Assembly: GCF_020509005.1 (NCBI RefSeq)
Contig: NC_063021.1
Coordinates: forward strand, 2,108,001-2,172,000
DNA from: Fulvia fulva
Lineage: Eukaryota > Ascomycota > Dothideomycetes > Mycosphaerellales > Mycosphaerellaceae
Length of the DNA: 64,000 bases
Direction of reading: 5' to 3'
Position 1 is the first letter of the stretch, and each line of letters begins with the position of its first letter. Below are positions 1-9,936 of the stretch, piece by piece. A program made the translations under genes and the position numbers. The notes under the pieces were generated by a model that worked only from the letters and a program-made list of their open reading frames with translations, did not search any database and was not told where the DNA came from.

Positions 1-280
1 CTTATAGTAATAAATCGGCCATTACTTACATACTAGCCTTTAATAGCGAGAAACCTCTAAGATCTAGCTCGAGTATGTACTTAAGTATTACCCTCTCTTC
101 TAGCTCTATAAGCTTCTTCGAATTAGGCTCGTAGTCACCCCGAGGAGGTCGTCTATTTAATCGATACCCTAGTATAGTTCGAGACGCGTCGTATACCTTT
201 ATAGTAAGTCGATTCGTAATTGTCGCGTCGCGTTTCGTGGCCTGGACAGCTAAGGTCAGTTTGGCCTCGTTTGAAGACAA
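1..280 (-). pseudogene. Pogo/Fot1-type transposase, N-terminal fragment (runs off window)
   Basis: Reading leftwards from base 280, 84 residues resemble the N-terminal helix-turn-helix DNA-binding part of fungal pogo/Fot1 transposases (Tc1/mariner superfamily). The pattern is a start followed by 'EAKLTLAVQA', then a 'YDASRTILGYRL' helix and 'NSKKLIELEERVILKYI'. The frame stops at 26-28 but resumes beyond it with VMADLLL and a second stop, so the gene is broken. The whole stretch is poor in CA and TG and rich in TA, so C-to-T change by RIP explains the stops. The catalytic DDE domain would lie outside the window. The upstream bases to about 360 may hold its terminal repeat. The family call rests on motif recall only. 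Confidence 0.6.
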
Positions 281-504
281 TACACGCTATAATAGTGGTT
301 ATATAGCTGTATCTGTCGAAGTGGTACAGTTCTTAGCAAAAGTAGCCCGCTCGGTAGTGAAGCACGTTAGTTATTATATTATTTAATATGCGGTGTTTCA
401 ATGTAGTGTGAAAGATAATACGTTCAAACCCGGCTGCTTCAGGCGCTCCGCTAAGAAGCTTACGCCGGGGTCACGTGTGGACCAGGCACGTGAGCTTCTA
501 ATTT

Positions 505-845
505 GGAGAGTCTCATCGCTAGTTCCAACGCGCGTGTCGCAAGTTCATAGACGAGACGCTGTCCGCTCACGCTCTCGAATGGGAGAGCAAGGAGATCGTT
601 CCGCCTGAAGTCTGGCAACGCTTCGCCGAGGCGAACATGCTGATTCCCAACCTAGCCGCCCTTGCCAGTAGAATGGTTGGAGAGATTGGGATTGGGAACG
701 CTTTCTGGAGGCTTAGCGTTCAAGGACTTCGATGACATGCACTCGTACATCTATTTTGATGAGATGGGTCGGTGTGGATTGCTGGCGATCGCTGGATCCT
801 TAACAGCAGGCATGCCATATGATGTTCCACCTATACTGCACAGGA
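505..845 (+). pseudogene. Acyl-CoA dehydrogenase, broken N-terminal fragment
   Basis: Two overlapping frames together read as the N-terminal helical domain of an acyl-CoA dehydrogenase (FAD-dependent beta-oxidation-type flavoenzyme). Frame 1 (505-660) gives GESHR, a stop at 520-522, then a 'CRKFIDETLSAHALEWES' helix and 'PPEVWQRFAEANMLIPNLAA'. After a one-base slip near 655-662, frame 2 continues with 'LPVEWLERLGLGTLSGG', 'DDMHSYIYFDEMGRCGL' and 'GSLTAGMPYDVPPIL'. No C-terminal domain follows: the next recognisable sequence is the signal peptide of the GH5 gene at 952. The fragment is therefore frameshifted, carries a stop and is truncated. The family assignment is by recognised motifs and cannot separate the subfamilies. 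Confidence 0.6.
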
Positions 846-951
846 ATTGTACGAATGTCATTTCAAAGATACAACACAGTCCTATGGAAATCGTGTCGAC
901 CCCGGCCGCCCACGAATCGACTTACGACGAACCGACTACACTAGAAGCGTC

Positions 952-2096
952 ATGCTCTCCCTGCTGGCTCTCTTAATCTTTACAGCCACACTTCATCACA
1001 CTGTCGCCAGAACTTTTGACTGGAAGACATCCAAAGCCAACGGCGTCAACCTCGGAGGCTGGCTGGTCCAAGAGTCGACCATCGATAACACCTGGTGGAC
1101 TGCCAGTTGCGGGAACGCCACCGACGAATGGACCTGCTGCGCATCTCTGGGCCCTAGATGTGGCACTGTCCTTGCCCAACGCTACGAGGCTTGGATCACA
1201 CCCAGCGACATCGATGAGTTGGCGTCGGCCAACATAACACCACTCCGCATACCGACGACGTACGCAGCCTGGGTCAAAGTTCCAGGCTCACAGATGTGTA
1301 TAGCGGCGATCAGGCCTCCTATTTGCAGAACATAGCCTCCTATGCTATCAACGCGTACGACATGCACATCATTATCGACATACACACGCTACCCGGGGGC
1401 GTCAATGGACAGCCCTTCGGAGAGCGTCAAGGCGCCTACGGCTGGTTCAGTAACGCGACTGCGCTGGGATACTCGTATCGAGCAGTTTCAGCTGCCATTG
1501 AGTTCACCAAGATGTCCGGCTTCGCATCGCAATTCACCCTTGAACCTCTGTACGAGCCCATAGACAATCGAGATACCAGCAAGTCCGACACCACACTGGC
1601 ACTCTCTGATACAGGAGCTGCGTGGGTGACCGAGTACATTAAAGGAGTGTTGGCACTTGTGCAAGCTGCTGGAGCCGACATCCCTGTCATGATATCTGAT
1701 GGCTTCAAGGGTGAAGCCTACTTCTCGCCATTATTTCCATCCACAGCAAACATTGTCTTCGATGTCCACATTGATTACTTTGCTGGCCGAAGTGCGGACT
1801 CCGGGACGGCTCAGAACCTGATTTGCGAAGATGCGAAGGACTCAGTCGGTGATGGCAAATTTCCAGTTTTTATGGGCGAGTAGTCCATCGAGACGGAGCT
1901 AAACAATCAACTCGCCAACCGCCAGAAGTTGCTGAATACAGGCTTGTACTCCTTCAACAAGTACGAGCATGGCAATGCGTATTGGACGGCAAAGTTTTCT
2001 GGGATGGCGGCAGTTGATGGAGAGGGCACCTAAGCTGATTATTGGAACTATGCGGCCTTCATCGCGCTCGGCTTGATAGATCCGGCAGATGGTTAG
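952..2096 (+). pseudogene. Exo-beta-1,3-glucanase (GH5) pseudogene
   Basis: This is a secreted glucan 1,3-beta-glucosidase of glycoside hydrolase family 5, which in life trims beta-1,3-glucan in fungal or plant walls. The start at 952 gives a signal peptide (MLSLLALLIFTATLHHTVA), then GVNLGGWLVQE, 'HIIIDIHTLPGGVNGQ', 'SDGFKGEAYFSP' and FMGE, all family landmarks. It is dead. A frame change near 1293 (extra 'at' after VPGSQ) separates the halves. TGG of the usual GEWS has become TAG at 1881-1883, just after the presumed nucleophile Glu. A TAA lies at about 2032. The catalytic NEP motif reads YEP ('LEPLYEPID'), so the conserved Asn is lost. The final stop at 2094-2096 coincides with a transposon insertion. 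Confidence 0.85.
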
Positions 2097-3284
2097 CCGT
2101 GTCGGTCCCCATGCACCCGCTTCGCGGGTGTTGGACAACCCAGTGATATTGGACACCTCAATAAAACCACGCTTTCCAACACGCGTATCTTCCATTCAGC
2201 ACGCGTTATCTCATCAATATGGTTGCCTCCATCTATCGTGAAGAAGAGGAGCTCATCAGTGAGGCCGTGCAGTGGTACTGCGACGCGTCAAATCCAGGTC
2301 CTGTCAAGCAGGTAGCCGCCAACTGGGGTGTCGATTACCAACGCTTCAGAAGACGACTTCTCGGTCACAACTCACGCAGCACACGGCCGCGTACGCACAC
2401 GGTGTTGACAGACGATCAAGAAGCTGTTCTTGCAACCTACTTGAGGAGGTGTGACAAGATAGGCGTATCCGCTCGACTCCGGATGGTCCAGATCAGCGCA
2501 AATTCGATCCTCAAGCGATACCATACTGGACCTAGATCACCTCCAATTGTGAGCTCGAAGTGGCCACAACGATGGCTCAATCGACATCCAGAATGGAAGA
2601 AGGTGAAGCAACAACCATTGGAAGCAGCAAGAGCAGCGGCATGGGATATTGGTGACCTTGAATGGTGGTACAGCAAGCTGTGGGAGACCTGTCAAGAGCA
2701 TGGCATATTGCCTGAGGACATGTGGAATATGGACGAGACTGGCTTCCAACAACAGTGAGGACCTTCTGTCGATACACTGCTGCGCTTATAGCTGATCCAT
2801 TGATAGATGAGTCTATTAAGCAGCGACTGGAGCCACTCTTCCGTGGAGCCCAGATTGCTATCGTTGAGGGCGCCGAAGCAGTAGCTGAATTGAACAACAC
2901 CACGGTCCGTCAGAACGCTCGCAATGCTCGCAACACTCAGAAGAGACAACACCTTCAGCGTGGAGGTGTCATGAAGGCTATCAACGCAAGAGCTGCTATA
3001 CAAGAACGTGAAGAGAACACAGTAAAGCAGCTTGAAGCCCAGCTAGCACGTGCAAGAACAGGTGAATTGAGACACCGGATAAGCAAGATTATGAGCTATA
3101 TCAAGGGGACATACAACAGACCTGCTTATCCAGTGGAGAGACGGAAGATTATGCCAATATGGCTTGCCTGTATGGACGATATAGCCAATAGATAGTTGAA
3201 TACACCTCATTGATATCGTTGAGGTGTCCAATATCACTGGGTTGTCCAACACCCGCTTCGCGGGTGCATGGGGACCGACACGGC
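2096..3284 (+). mobile_element. Pogo-type DNA transposon, internally deleted
   Basis: The element is 1,189 bases long, bounded by near-perfect 66-base inverted repeats (2096-2161 and 3219-3284) that begin GCCGTGTCGGTCCCC. It is flanked by TA at 2094-2095 and 3285-3286, the duplication typical of Tc1/mariner/pogo elements. Each terminal repeat contains a 17-base hairpin, CACCCGC-TTC-GCGGGTG, at 2114-2130 and 3250-3266. Inside are the N-terminal and C-terminal parts of a transposase with the middle missing, so it cannot move itself. CA and TG are common inside it, so it has not been through strong RIP. It sits on the last codon of the GH5 pseudogene. Confidence 0.85.
2219..3195 (+). pseudogene. 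Pogo-type transposase lacking its catalytic core
   Basis: The first part (2219-2758, 179 residues) has a psq-like helix-turn-helix ('EAVQWYCDASNPGPVKQVAA', 'WGVDYQRFRRRLLGH'), a second CENP-B-like DNA-binding region ('WPQRWLNRHPEWKKVKQQP') and ends in MDETGFQQQ, where the first catalytic Asp of the DDE domain (NMDETGF) is found. A stop follows at 2756-2758. From about 2760 the tail reads as the basic, coiled C-terminus of such transposases ('TVRTFCRYTAALIADPLID' through 'LEAQLARARTGEL'). The second and third acidic residues are absent. An internal deletion at about 2750-2760 that joined the two ends is the simplest reading. Confidence 0.8.
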
Positions 3285-3286
3285 TA

Positions 3287-3712
3287 GCCGTATTGTGAAT
3301 GAGCCGGTGCTTTTCAACAATGCTCGGAAAGCCCAAGGTAGCAGAAGCAATCGCCGCAATAAGCGATCACAAGGATACGCTTGCAGACGACCATGTGGAT
3401 CATGAGGAATTGTGGGCTGACAGAAACTTGGAGTCGCACAGTCGTGGGTTGTTGAGGCTGGTTTGAAAGACACTGAAGCCACTTGCACCATCCATAGATA
3501 TCTCAGCTCGCTCTGGTAGCGTGGAGTATCTCACGGAGTGTCCACAGAATCGGATTCGATGGCAAGTTCCGATCGCAATATCGATCTCAACGCTTCCAGT
3601 CGCATTATCTCTCAAGGATCACTTGCAACGCGAGCCATTGTACCAGATAGGACAGTGTCATACTCCCTCAAGAACTCTTCGCCCGTGGTTCATGACTGAG
3701 AGCCAATACAGG
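3287..3712. other. Non-coding stretch between GH5 remnant and secreted-protein gene
   Basis: This was the downstream flank of the GH5 gene before the transposon inserted. I see short open frames but none with a recognisable domain, and no RNA gene. Confidence 0.4.
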
Positions 3713-4711
3713 CTATGCTCGACCATGCTCATAACAACGATTTCCCGCAATGGGATCATCAACATAAGGCTTCTGCTTCGGCGCATGTAGCGGGGCGAAA
3801 GTCCAAGTCTTTCCTCCATCCGCCGTGTCCATTTCTCCTCCAGCGGTATTATGATTCCATGGTCCGACATGTCTGAAATCCAGATTGGGTTTGCTTGGTA
3901 TGATCTCGATGTCTTGCCATGCTGGGCTTGGGATCAGTATGTGGGAAAGGTTGGGGAAGGGTGGCTCACTGTGAGCAGGGACTGCATCACATGCACCGCC
4001 TGGATAAAGTCCGGTTGCGCATTCGATGGCGATTTGGAAGGTGTGACCTCGTTGGTGTTGATCTGGGATTGAGTCAGGATGTGGGCAGTCGGTGCCTTAG
4101 GGCGATGAGGAGAAGATGGTGATGCGAACTGGAGCTGAGGAATGACACCTGCACGTCGTCGATGTAGACGATCCGAACCCACAAATCTTTCATGTCGTTG
4201 AACTAATCTGCCACTCTTCATCAGTATAACGACAGTTCTACTCCAGGACAGGTATATGACTTACAATGCGTCCTGATGCGGCTCCCAGGCTTCGTACTCA
4301 CAGCCTCGCCCTCACTTACATAATATCCAAAACTGTCGTTACCTACACAATTAGCATCACCTCACCCGCCCCTTTCTGTGGTGTTCAACATATCAATAAA
4401 TCATACGCATGGTTACACCACTTTGTGTCCGTATCCGGACAAGATTCTGGCCACGACTTCGGGTCCGAATTATGGCTTATGCCCTGCAAGGCACCCAGGG
4501 TGCCCTCCATCATAATCGCACTCCAAAGGTCCATACTGCCATTCACATGAGCGGGCAGTTCTGGTAGAACGAGAGTCGCGCTCGCTTCGATGATCCACGT
4601 GCCATTTTCGAAAGAGAAGGGGTCTGGACTGGAATCCAGACTTATGAACTTGTTGTTGGCGAGGGTAAGTGTGAGAGTGGCGAGGAGGAGGGAGAGGGTG
4701 TGCTGGTTCAT
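3713..4711 (-). pseudogene. Secreted protein of unknown function, probably broken
   Basis: Starting at 4711, a signal peptide (MNQHTLSLLLATLTLTLA) leads into a domain with 'NGTWIIEASATLVLPELPA', WSAIMM, LQG and WCNHA. I recall this pattern from uncharacterised secreted ascomycete proteins. Exon 1 is best ended at 4407 (donor GTATGA at 4406-4401), with exon 2 from 4332 (after CAG) reading FGYYVSEGEAVSTKPG. The C-terminal part is clear further left: 'HTFQIAIECATGLYPGG', 'WQDIEIIPSKPNLDFRHV' and GGEMDTADGGKTWTF, ending with a stop at 3713-3715. Between about 4270 and 4060 the homologous segments YTDEEWQISST, 'KDLWVRIVYIDDVQVS' and the C-terminal part fall in three different frames with no convincing introns to join them. 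I therefore favour a frameshifted pseudogene over a many-exon gene. Confidence 0.5.
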
Positions 4712-5367
4712 GGTAGGCTTGGTAAGTAAGTAAGGGATGGTAGCTAGAGGGCTTGGTGTAGCGATTGGCGCATGGGGGGAGAAAGGGACTACGTCTCCAG
4801 CTGAGGTTAGCCGTGATCGTGCTTTTATATCATGTAGTGGACTATTCTGGACTGGAGATGATGTGCGCGTCTTGCAACGGTCGATGTGAAGTCGGTTGAG
4901 ATGCCGTGGTGAAGCCAACAAGACTGCTAGGGATCTAAAGTTGAATCGTGGTCAAATAGGATATGAACCTAGCCAGGCTTCTGTGAGTACGACTCGGTGC
5001 TAGCGACGTCGTCGCAAGGCTGCCCATGGAGGAACGTGGCAAGGCCGGCTCTCACACGTGGCAAGACGCTGCAACCCGTCCTTTTGATATGGTTGTTGAC
5101 GGCCGGGATGGTCTTGGACCGTGTCGCGACGAAGGCGGTCGAAGTCGTTGAGCAGGAGGTGGTTGGTTAGATGTGTCGTAGAAAACGAAGAGAGAGTTCG
5201 AGAACCTGGCCGCCTTGAGACGCATATCCACGTGACAGCGCACTCGGGCCCGACTGCCGATAAGAGAGTCCATCCCAGTAGCGAAAGTTGCAGTGGATAG
5301 AGACGTCCACGGGTGTCTCGATTTGACAATTGCCGCGGCTTCCTTGCATCGGTACATTGCCTCATCC
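4712..5367. other. Intergenic region
   Basis: This is the space between the secreted-protein gene and the end of the transcription factor, both on the minus strand. It should hold the promoter of the former and the 3' UTR of the latter. Open frames here look like chance. Confidence 0.4.
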
Positions 5368-8153
5368 CTACTGTACAAGCCAATCATTAGCATTGTTATA
5401 CTCCACACCCTGGTCCATGAAAATCTGATACTCCGGCACAGTCCCTTCGCCATTGCCATTGACACCATTACCTCCTCCGCCCTCGCCATTAGCCTGGAAA
5501 GGCAAGCGCGGCATATTGAAGAAGTCAAACACATCAAGATACTCCAACTCATTTGGGGCAGGAGTCCTCGCTGGTGTGACCGAGTTCACCTGCTTGCTCC
5601 CTAAGTACTGTCTCGGCTGCCTGCTGATCAAAAAGTCCAGATCGTAGGCGCAGCGACGCATATCCGCAAGGATCCTCACAGTCGAAGGAGTCTCGCGTAC
5701 CCCGTTCGCACCCACAGGGGCACGTTCGCTTTCGCTATACTCATCCATGACCCTTTGCAAAAGAGTCGCGTAGCGCTCCGCGACCTTCCAGTAGTAGCCC
5801 AGTTCACGGAGAGTTTCGACAAGAGGTGCGATGGCTGGGTTGACTTGGTGGTCGATTGTGGAGCCGTGGACAAGGAGCAGACGTGCAGCGACCCACAAGC
5901 TGAAAGCAAAGGGTGGCCCGAGCTTAGTGAGCATGTTATTGTTCTTGACGTATTGGCACAAGGCGCAGATGTCTTCAACTGCGGTGTGACATCGTTGTGA
6001 TGCGCTGAAGGAGGGCGTGAAGATAGGCGATCGAGTCGTGGGATATGCGGCTGAGGAGTGGAGTCGGATCACAGTGCTGTGCTTACGTTAGCTTGGCTCA
6101 TGACCGGTGAAGAGATGCAGATTCGCTCTTCGGGTTGCTTGGCTTACGTGTGGTAGGTGATATGCAGCATGATCCAGATGCAATTGACAATCTTGTTGCC
6201 TCCATTAGGGTTGAACAGCCGCGACATGTTGCCGTACTCGCTTGGAAGGCTGAACTTCCACGCGTTGAGTTTGCTGTCCAGCTGTCTGTATTCTTGCTGC
6301 CATTGCTCCACATCAGACAGGGCACTGATGTCGACTGGCTTCTTCAAGAAGCGGTGTATCTGCGACAGGATGCCTACTATCTCGATGTAGTAGCTGAAAG
6401 AGCCAAGGTTCTCGGGATGGTTCATCTCGCCGAGGGAGTGCTGTTCGCCATCTGTCGTCTGGAACCATCGTGTGTCAACAGGCTGATTGCGAGAGAAGAG
6501 GTCATCTCGGCATGGCAGCTTCCTGTCGATCTCCTTGTCGTCAAGCGCGAATTCGAAGGCTGTTGCTATAGTGCCATACCTGTCCAGAAGATACACCATC
6601 CAGAACAGCCGACGCCGACTTTCATCCTCAATGAATGACTTTGGCTCGGGCAGTACCATTGCACGAAGAGTGTATATCGATGGGAAGAGCGGGGCCACGG
6701 AAGCTGATGTCGTCTCCACTGCAAGCCCCAGCTGCACCACACTTCTGGTGATCAATGCCAAAAGATTCCAGCCAGGTGGTCCGTTCGAGCTGCCGACTAT
6801 GTCCAGCGCCAGAATGACCAATGCTTGCAGCGCCTTGACAGAACTGTTCTCGAGGCCGTATAGTAAGACCTTCTGCTTCGATGTGGCATGGTATCGTTCT
6901 CGCGCCTGATCGCTAAGCCGAGGATCCGTCGAGAAACGCAGTGTGGTGGCAACGATAGCATGAAGCAAGATCCGATCTGCTTCTTCGAGAGTGTTTGGAC
7001 CAAACAAAGAGTCCAGTGTGCTCCGTCGATGCAGTATTGGACACCACGTGTTGATGTGCTTGAAGAACAGGTCTGTCAGAGCGTACAGAAGATCATACGG
7101 TGGAAAGTCATGATCTTGTGACACGGCCTTCATGGCACCATCTTGAGACGCAGCACCGGTGATGTTCAGACTCGGCGATTCTAAAGGCGGATTCGATGGA
7201 GCATACAGTTCGCCACTCGTTATGGGTGGCAGATGTATCGAAGGTTGAGATGCATGGTGATGATGTTGTGGTTGGTTTTGGTGAGACTGATGATGCTGGC
7301 TCATGTCGCGGTTCTGTGCTTGCTGCTGCTGTTGTTGCTGCTGAATGCGGTTGTATTGAATGGCCGTAGCTGTAGGATACCTATCCGGAGTCTGCATGAA
7401 TAGAGCCGCTTGCGTTTGATGGCCTCCATGCTGGGAAGCAGGCGACACGGTCGACTGAGCACCAGTGGTGAGATGCACAGCGAGCTGCTGGAGGACGTGT
7501 TGCTGGCTACTCAGCACACCTTCGAGCTTGTCTTTGCATGCATATTAGCCTGGGACTCTGCGGAGCATGCGAATGGACTGTTTCAGGCATTGTCGTGATA
7601 AAGTGCGCTCGGTATCGAAGCGAAGCACAGTTCTTCCTGGGACGCGCGGGCGATGATCGATGGAAGCTCGATCGAGAGCAGGTAGATAAGCAGGCGATGC
7701 AGTATGTCCTTACCTAGACGTGCTTCGAGCTCCTTGCCATAGCCGGCGCGAAGACCGGGTTTCTTGCGCTCTCTGTACTCGCAGACCTGGCCGTTGCGCA
7801 GACACCAGCCACACGACGGCTGTCCACGATCGCACTTGACCTGTGGGAGGTGTTGTCAGCACGTGGTATGTGTGTAGCATGTGCAGGAACGTGGCAGTAC
7901 TATGATGGATGGAAGAGAGAAGGGATGGGAATGGGTGGTGACACGCCTTTCTCTGCTTGCACAACTCGCACGAAACGCTCATTGGCCGCTTGCGCTTGCG
8001 GGAGCCATCCGCGCCGACATGGTCGTCGTCGTCCTCGGCGCTCCACCCGTCGTCGTCGTCGTCACGCTGGTCCCCAACGCCATTGCTGTTGCTGGTCGGC
8101 GAGGTGCCGGCGTCCTTCGGTGAGACCAAGGTTCTAGGCGTCAAGGTGCTCAT
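5368..8153 (-). CDS. Zn2Cys6 fungal transcription factor
   Basis: The product is a nuclear DNA-binding regulator of the GAL4 type. My gene model has four exons, 8153-7947, 7840-7714, 7531-6148 and 6076-5368, giving 808 residues. The zinc cluster is complete and perfectly spaced: Cys62, 65, 72, 79, 82 and 89, with 'VKCDRGQPSCGWCLRNGQVC' in exon 2. Then come a Gln/His-rich stretch (eight Gln in a row near 7330) and a fungal-specific transcription factor domain ('DLLYALTDLFFKHINTWCPI', 'RRRLFWMVYLLDRYGTIATA', 'LDDKEIDRKLPCRDD'). Intron 1 appears to begin with GC instead of GT. The intron 2 acceptor (AAG) is weak, so that boundary is less certain. The gene is divergent from L-rhamnonate dehydratase, which suggests, but does not prove, that it regulates rhamnose use (the role of RhaR in Aspergillus). 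Confidence 0.85.
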
Positions 8154-8581
8154 GCTTCAGCTCGGGAGGAAATGATACGAAAGAAGGCGCCTCGGGCCTG
8201 TTTAAGAGGAAGCGAACGGTGGCTCTTTCCCCGCACCGAGGGCTTGAGAGAGGCGAGAGCGAATCCAGTTCTGATCCACCATCGCCAACCTTTCCCGGAT
8301 GCCATTGTCCGGCATATTTTCCCTGCGCGCGTCGTACCACATCATCCACTGGCACTGCACAGAGACGGGATGGCTCTCGCCATATCAAGAGGTAGGTATT
8401 AGCCGGCATTGCTGTAGCTCGTCGTTCCTCATCATTTCTCCTGCTATAACACTACCTTCTCACAGCGTTGTGCTGAGCTGTCAGATCGTAGCACGAAGCA
8501 TTCACTCTTCCAAGTTCCGAGACTCACTAACGGCAGCCTGAACACCAAGCACTGAGAAGTCACCGCTTGCCATCAGCCAAC
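8154..8581. promoter_or_regulatory. Divergent promoter region, regulator / L-rhamnonate dehydratase
   Basis: These 428 bases lie between two start codons facing apart, so they must hold both promoters. I see no clear TATA box and cannot name a binding site. The start of the plus gene has a good context, CCAACATGGCG. Confidence 0.5.
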
Positions 8582-9936
8582 ATGGCGGTAAAGAGCAGCG
8601 TCAGGTCGTTCCCCAAGATCAAGGAGGTCAAGACATACATCATCCAGGGAGTCGGTTCTGGAGGCGACTACCACAATGTCAAAGGCGGACATTGGTTGAT
8701 CGACTCCAAGATCTCGACGCCCATGTCTGGGTACGAGGCTTACAGGACGTCGCGTACACAATGGGGAATCAACGTCCTTGGCTCCTTCTGCGTTGAGCTC
8801 GAGGCAGAAGACGGCACAAAAGGCTTCGCGACTGGCTTCGGTGGGCCTCCAGCTTGCTGGCTGGTCGCAGAGCACTTTACGCGGTTCTTGATTGGAGCCG
8901 GTGAGTGAATGACAGGTCGTTGAAGACGGTGTGGGTGCCGAGCTGACCACGACTAGATTGCCGCGACACCAACAACCTCTTCGAGCAAATGTACCGCGCA
9001 TCGATGTTCTACGGTCGCAAAGGCCTCCCGGTCGCTGTCATCTCCGTCATCGACCTCGCGCTGTGGGATCTGCAAGGCAAGATTAGGAATGAGCCAGTAT
9101 ACAAGTTGATCGGCGGTGCAACGCGTGAGAAACTGCATTTCTACTGCACTGGTCCGCAGCCAGGTGTTGCAAAGGCAGCAGGCTTCACCGGTGCAAAGGT
9201 CGCCTTACCATACAGTCCGGGAGAAGGTCCAGAAGGCATGAGAAAGAACATCGAATATCTTCGACAGATGCGAGCAGAAGTCGGTCCTGACTTTCCCCTT
9301 CGAGTGGACTGCTACATGAGTCTGAATGTGCCATACACAATCGAGCTGGCAGAGAAGTGCAAGGACTTGGACATTGACTGGTGGGAAGAGTGTCTCTCAC
9401 CCGACGACTTCGATGGTCAGGCTCTGATCAAGCGCGCCCACCCAACAATCAAGTTCACTACTGGCGAGCACGAGTTCTCAAGATACGGCTTCCGAAAGCT
9501 CATCGAGGGCCGCAATGTCGACATCCTGCAACCAGACGTAATGTGGGTCGGAGGCCTGACTGAGTTGCTGAAGGTGTCAGCAATGGCTGCAGCATACGAT
9601 ATCCCAGTCGTCCCGCATGCCAGTGGTCCGTACTCGTACCATTTCGTCGTCTCGCAAGCGAACAGTCCTTTCCAAGAGTACTTGGCGAACTCGCCGGACG
9701 GAAAGAGTGTGTTGCCAGTTTTCGGCAACCTTTTTATCAACGAGCCGATCCCGGTCAATGGATACTTGGATGTCTCGGTCCTTGACAAGCCAGGCTTTGG
9801 GCTTGAGATCAATCCACAGGCACCACTCATCGATGCCGCTGGTATTCTAAACCCCGCGCCAGCCAAGTCTCTACCTGCACCTTCACAATCGCAGGAAGCA
9901 GACGGCGGCGAGACCAAGGCCAATGGCGTGGCATGA
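8582..9936 (+). CDS. LRA2: L-rhamnonate dehydratase
   Basis: The enzyme removes water from L-rhamnonate to give 2-keto-3-deoxy-L-rhamnonate, the third step of the fungal non-phosphorylative L-rhamnose pathway. It belongs to the enolase superfamily and needs Mg2+. Exons are 8582-8900 and 8957-9936, joined across a 56-base GTGAGT...TAG intron, giving 432 residues. It tracks bacterial RhmD closely: GGDYHNVKGGHWLID, INVLGSFCVELEAEDG, 'VISVIDLALWDLQGK', VDCYMS (metal Asp), WWEECLSPDDF (metal Glu), TTGEHEF (metal Glu), 'DILQPDVMWVGGLTE', VPHASGPYSYH (His) and SVLDKPGFGLE. I chose the ATG at 8582; the same frame extends upstream only through non-ATG codons. About 40 low-complexity residues at the C-terminus are extra compared with the bacterial enzyme. 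The divergent regulator fits a sugar-catabolic locus. Confidence 0.92.

Noticed and set aside
1293..1300. Frame change in the GH5 gene as an intron
   Set aside because: No donor and acceptor pair fits; the homologous residues on both sides are adjacent, so a small indel is the better explanation.
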